From contig NZ_LT576451.1 in assembly GCF_900086645.1 (NCBI RefSeq), positions 3,100,001 to 3,164,000 of the forward strand: a stretch of 64,000 bases of DNA, in the 5' to 3' direction. Position 1 is the first letter of the stretch. Each line of letters starts with the position of its first letter. Positions 61,312-64,000 of the stretch are shown here, piece after piece. The DNA comes from Curtobacterium sp. 9128 (GTDB lineage Bacteria > Actinomycetota > Actinomycetes > Actinomycetales > Microbacteriaceae). A program made the translations under genes and the position numbers. The notes beneath the pieces were generated by a model. That model was not told the origin of the DNA and ran no database searches. It worked only from the letters and a program-made list of their open reading frames with translations.

Positions 61312-62337
61312 ATGCAGACCACCGACCGCCTCGCCCCCGTCGTCGCCCGCATCGGCACGATGTTCCCCGAACTCCGCGACGACCCCGTGATGGCAGCCAG
61401 CCTCTTCGAGAACGTGACGTCGATGCTCGAGGACGCACACCACCGGTACGCCCACGGCGATGAACGCGCCATCACCAGCGATCTCCTCCTCGCCGACGAG
61501 CACCTCGCGACGGGTGCCCTGCACGCCGAACGCCTGCAGCACCCGGCAGGAGCGATGCTGGCCGCGGAGGTCCTGTTCGACGAGTACCTGCCGATCTTCG
61601 TGGACGAGGTCGGGGCGACGACCGCTGCCGAACTCCTCCGCGCGTCACGGGCACTCCACGCGGGCATCTGGAGCCGCTTCCCGGCCGGCGCCGTCGCCTA
61701 CACCGAGGCGCTGCGCCAGCGCGTCACCACGGCGAACCTCGACTCCCGGGCCCACATCGCGCGCGACCTGCACGACCGGGTCGCGCACGGGATCCTCGCC
61801 GGGCTCCAGCGCATCGAGCTCGCCCTGCTGACCGATCCCCCGGCTCCGGAGCGCGTCGCGCAGCTCGAGGCAGCCGCCGCGCAACTCCGCCGTGCCCTCG
61901 GCGACGTGCAGAACCTCGCCGTCGCCCTGCACGCCCGGGTCGGCGACGACACGCTCGACGCCGCACTCACCCGCCACGTCGCAGACCTGTTCCCGGACAC
62001 GGAACGCGTCACGGTCGAGTCGAACGGCTCGCCGGTCACGCTCGTCAACTGGCGGGCGGAAGAGGCGCTGACCATCCTGCTCGAGGCGATGACCAACTGG
62101 TGGAAACACGCGCGCGAAGCCCCGGTCCACGTGCGGTTCGATTGGGGCTCGTCGGAGGTCACCGTGACGATCCGCGACGAGGGTCCTGGTTTCGACCAGG
62201 GGACGATGGTGCAGGGCCGGCTCGGCCAGACGACGATGCGGGAGCGGGCGTCCCTCGTCGGCGCGCGGCTCGACGTGACGAGCGCTCCTGGTGCCGGGAC
62301 GACGGTCACACTCGTCGTGCCGAAGGGCGCACTGTGA
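61312..62337 (+). CDS. soluble sensor histidine kinase (HisKA_3 type)
   Basis: A 341-residue NarL/DegS-class kinase with no membrane segment. The N-terminal 140 residues form an unassigned helical sensor. The phosphorylated His is His154 in AHIARDLHDRVAHGIL, and the HATPase domain has an N-box EAMTNWWKHA near 257 and G boxes in IRDEGPGFDQG and TTMRERASLVGA. TAGCCT at 61296-61301 may be its -10 box, with AAGGG near the ATG. The response regulator gene overlaps the stop. Confidence 0.9.
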   Translation: MQTTDRLAPVVARIGTMFPELRDDPVMAASLFENVTSMLEDAHHRYAHGDERAITSDLLLADEHLATGALHAERLQHPAGAMLAAEVLFDEYLPIFVDEVGATTAAELLRASRALHAGIWSRFPAGAVAYTEALRQRVTTANLDSRAHIARDLHDRVAHGILAGLQRIELALLTDPPAPERVAQLEAAAAQLRRALGDVQNLAVALHARVGDDTLDAALTRHVADLFPDTERVTVESNGSPVTLVNWRAEEALTILLEAMTNWWKHAREAPVHVRFDWGSSEVTVTIRDEGPGFDQGTMVQGRLGQTTMRERASLVGARLDVTSAPGAGTTVTLVVPKGAL

Positions 62338-62957
62338 CGTCGGCGGTGACGCACGTCGCGATCGTCGACGACCACCGCCTGTTCCGTGAGGGGCTCGCGA
62401 CGATCCTGTCGTCGGTCCCGACGATCCGCGTCGTCGCCCATGGGGAGCGCCCGGCCGAGGTCCTGGAGGGCGCAGAGGCGGCGGCGATCGACGTGCTCCT
62501 CCTCGATGTCGAGCTCGACGGTCCCCCCGCCCGCACGACCATCGCCACCGTGCGCCGGAACCACCCGGGCATCGCGGTCGTCGTGCTGACCATGCACCGG
62601 GACGCCGTCCTCCGGCGGGCACTCCTGGACGCGGGCGCCGTCGACTTCGTGACGAAGGACACCCCGAGCCGCGAGCTCGTCGAACGCATCGTCCGTGCGA
62701 GCACCGGACCGGCCGCCCCGGTGACGTTCCCGGTGGACGTCGTCAGCGACACCCAGGCGGGGTCGCCGCTCAGCGACCGCGAGGTCGAGGTGCTCCGGCT
62801 GATCGCCGCTGCGCACTCGAACGCCGAGATCGCCACTGACCTCGGCCTCGCGGTCGGGACGGTGAAGCGCCACGTCTACAACGTGTTCCGGAAGCTCGAC
62901 GTGACCAGCCGGGTGGGAGCCGTGGCGACGGCCACGCGACTCGGCCTGCTCACCTAG
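62334..62957 (+). CDS. LuxR/NarL-family response regulator
   Basis: A 207-residue regulator paired with the overlapping kinase. The receiver domain has the acidic pair VDDHRLFREG at about 11-20, the phosphorylated Asp58 in VLLLDVELDG and Lys in FVTKDTPSREL. The C-terminal HTH (about 147-205) reads LSDREVEVLRLIAAAHSNAE, then VGTVKRHVYNVFRKLDV. The GTG overlaps the kinase stop in GTGA. Targets are unknown; the low-GC block just upstream is a candidate by position only. Confidence 0.93.
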   Translation: MTSAVTHVAIVDDHRLFREGLATILSSVPTIRVVAHGERPAEVLEGAEAAAIDVLLLDVELDGPPARTTIATVRRNHPGIAVVVLTMHRDAVLRRALLDAGAVDFVTKDTPSRELVERIVRASTGPAAPVTFPVDVVSDTQAGSPLSDREVEVLRLIAAAHSNAEIATDLGLAVGTVKRHVYNVFRKLDVTSRVGAVATATRLGLLT

Positions 62958-62993
62958 CCAGAGCCTCCCGGCCAGCCAGCGGGCACGCGCCCC

Positions 62994-64000
62994 TCAGCCG
63001 ACCGCGACGGACGGCCGCACCAGGCGGCCGGCCTCGTGCAGCGACGCCACGACGTCGAGCGCCTGGTGCCGGTACCGCGCCTGTGCCGCACCAGGTGCGA
63101 CGATCACGCCGTTCGCCCCGGTGGACTCGAGCAGCGAGTTGATCTTCGACGCGACCTGGTCCGCGGACCCGTACGCCTGGCGTTCCGTGCGCGCCGCTAT
63201 GAACCGGCGCTCGAGGTCACTGAACTCGTAGGCACGGGCCTCGTCCATCGAGACCGGCTCGGGCTTCGCCCCCTGCCGCATCCGGATGAACGAGATCATG
63301 CCAGGGGCGCTCTGCTCCTCGATGACGGCGGGGTCCTCGTCCGTGACGACCTGCACGCCGATGAGCGCGTTCGGCTCCGACCGGAAGCGCGACGGACGGA
63401 ACGAGTCCCGGTAGAGCGCGAGCGCGGCCTCGGTGTTGTCGGACGCGAAGTGGTGCGCGAACGCGAACGAGATGCCGAGCGCACCGGCGACCTGCGCGCT
63501 GTAGCCGGAGGAACCGAGCAGCCAGAACTCGGGCACGTCGCCGTACCCGGGGACGGCGCGGATGCGCGCGAGCGGGTTCGACTCGTCCATGCCGGTGAAG
63601 AATCCGATCAGGTCGGCGAGCCGCTCGGGGAAGTCGTCGACGTCGAGCCGGTCGGTCCTGCGGAGCGCCATCGCGGTCGCCCCGTCGGTCCCGGGGGCAC
63701 GCCCGAGGCCGAGGTCGACGCGGTCGCCGTAGAGCGCGCGGAGGGTCCCGAACTGCTCGGCGACGACGAGCGGCGCGTGGTTCGGCAGCATCACCCCGCC
63801 GGAGCCGATGCGGATGGTGCTGGTCGCGGCCCCGACGGCGCTCAGGAGCACGGCAGGAGCCGACGAGGTGATCCCGGGCATGCCGTGGTGCTCGGCGACC
63901 CAGAACCGCTCGTAGCCGAGCTTCTCGGCGTGCACGGCCATGTCGATGGAGCCCTGCAGCGCCTCGGTGTTGGACTGGCCGTACTCGCGGGTCGCCAGGT
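62994..64000 (-). CDS. luciferase-like flavin-dependent oxidoreductase (truncated by window edge)
   Basis: The gene runs off the right edge; at least 334 residues lie in the window. The frame continues upstream of the first ATG in view with [17 protein letters not shown], so the true start is outside. LLM-family features of the alkanal monooxygenase/MsnO8-like group are seen: [47 protein letters not shown] and [11 protein letters not shown]. It probably uses FMNH2 and O2; the substrate is unknown. Confidence 0.88.
   Translation of the reverse strand, partial: LATREYGQSNTEALQGSIDMAVHAEKLGYERFWVAEHHGMPGITSSAPAVLLSAVGAATSTIRIGSGGVMLPNHAPLVVAEQFGTLRALYGDRVDLGLGRAPGTDGATAMALRRTDRLDVDDFPERLADLIGFFTGMDESNPLARIRAVPGYGDVPEFWLLGSSGYSAQVAGALGISFAFAHHFASDNTEAALALYRDSFRPSRFRSEPNALIGVQVVTDEDPAVIEEQSAPGMISFIRMRQGAKPEPVSMDEARAYEFSDLERRFIAARTERQAYGSADQVASKINSLLESTGANGVIVAPGAAQARYRHQALDVVASLHEAGRLVRPSVAVG

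Overview
The window is high-GC actinobacterial DNA of the Microbacteriaceae type, most like Curtobacterium. This is inferred from codon use, frequent GTG starts, 4-base ATGA/GTGA gene overlaps, probable leaderless genes with TANNNT -10 boxes, and gene orders shared with Mycobacterium (topA-tmk-holB beside a tad pilus cluster; a 52-residue DUF4177 gene and ridA divergent from a ponA2-like gene followed by a phosphoesterase). No plasmid, phage, IS element or CRISPR array is visible. Most of it reads as chromosomal backbone, with one visibly lower-GC block at about 57.2-61.2 kb.

Layout. 1-6 kb is a minus-strand nucleoside uptake and salvage operon (BmpA-type lipoprotein, ABC ATPase, two permeases, cdd, deoA). 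6-8.7 kb holds divergent manC and a GT4 mannosyltransferase. 8.8-12.3 kb is sdhCDAB, followed by a lone TNT-domain gene, three DUF805 membrane proteins and a zinc-free quinone oxidoreductase. 16-22.5 kb is a complete mannitol PTS unit: ptsI-mtlA-mtlF-mtlD on the minus strand, and a DeoR regulator and ptsH on the plus strand. 22.5-28.5 kb has xth, trpS, a GNAT enzyme, ribD-ribA and an MHS-family MFS transporter. A 460-base gene-free stretch full of palindromes then leads to a small HTH gene with twin operators and an ABC exporter. 31-35 kb is a minus-strand run: Gfo/Idh oxidoreductase, dacB, pncA and an unknown membrane protein. 35-38.6 kb carries a secreted acid phosphatase with an internal tandem duplication and a GH13 glucosidase. 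38.7-43.3 kb has an ABC-2 transporter, tRNA-Thr, a TetR regulator, holB and tmk. 43.3-49 kb has topA and a compact tad cluster in which TadB and TadC appear fused. 49.7-56 kb has acs, ridA, the DUF4177 gene, a PASTA-bearing class A PBP and a metallophosphoesterase. 56-57.1 kb has two small secreted peptidoglycan-binding-like proteins and tRNA-Pro. 57.2-61.2 kb is a three-gene lower-GC block: a Tat-signal protein, a 774-residue DUF1906 glycoside-hydrolase-like protein and a small membrane protein. The window ends with a two-component system and a truncated luciferase-like oxidoreductase.

Most unusual parts: the DUF1906 block beside tRNA-Pro, the covarying palindrome pair at 28.7-28.8 kb, the orphan TNT-domain gene, the near-identical acid phosphatase halves, the TadB-TadC fusion, and a dispersed hairpin family recurring five times. 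No calculation or database search was possible; family assignments rest on recognised motifs and architecture.
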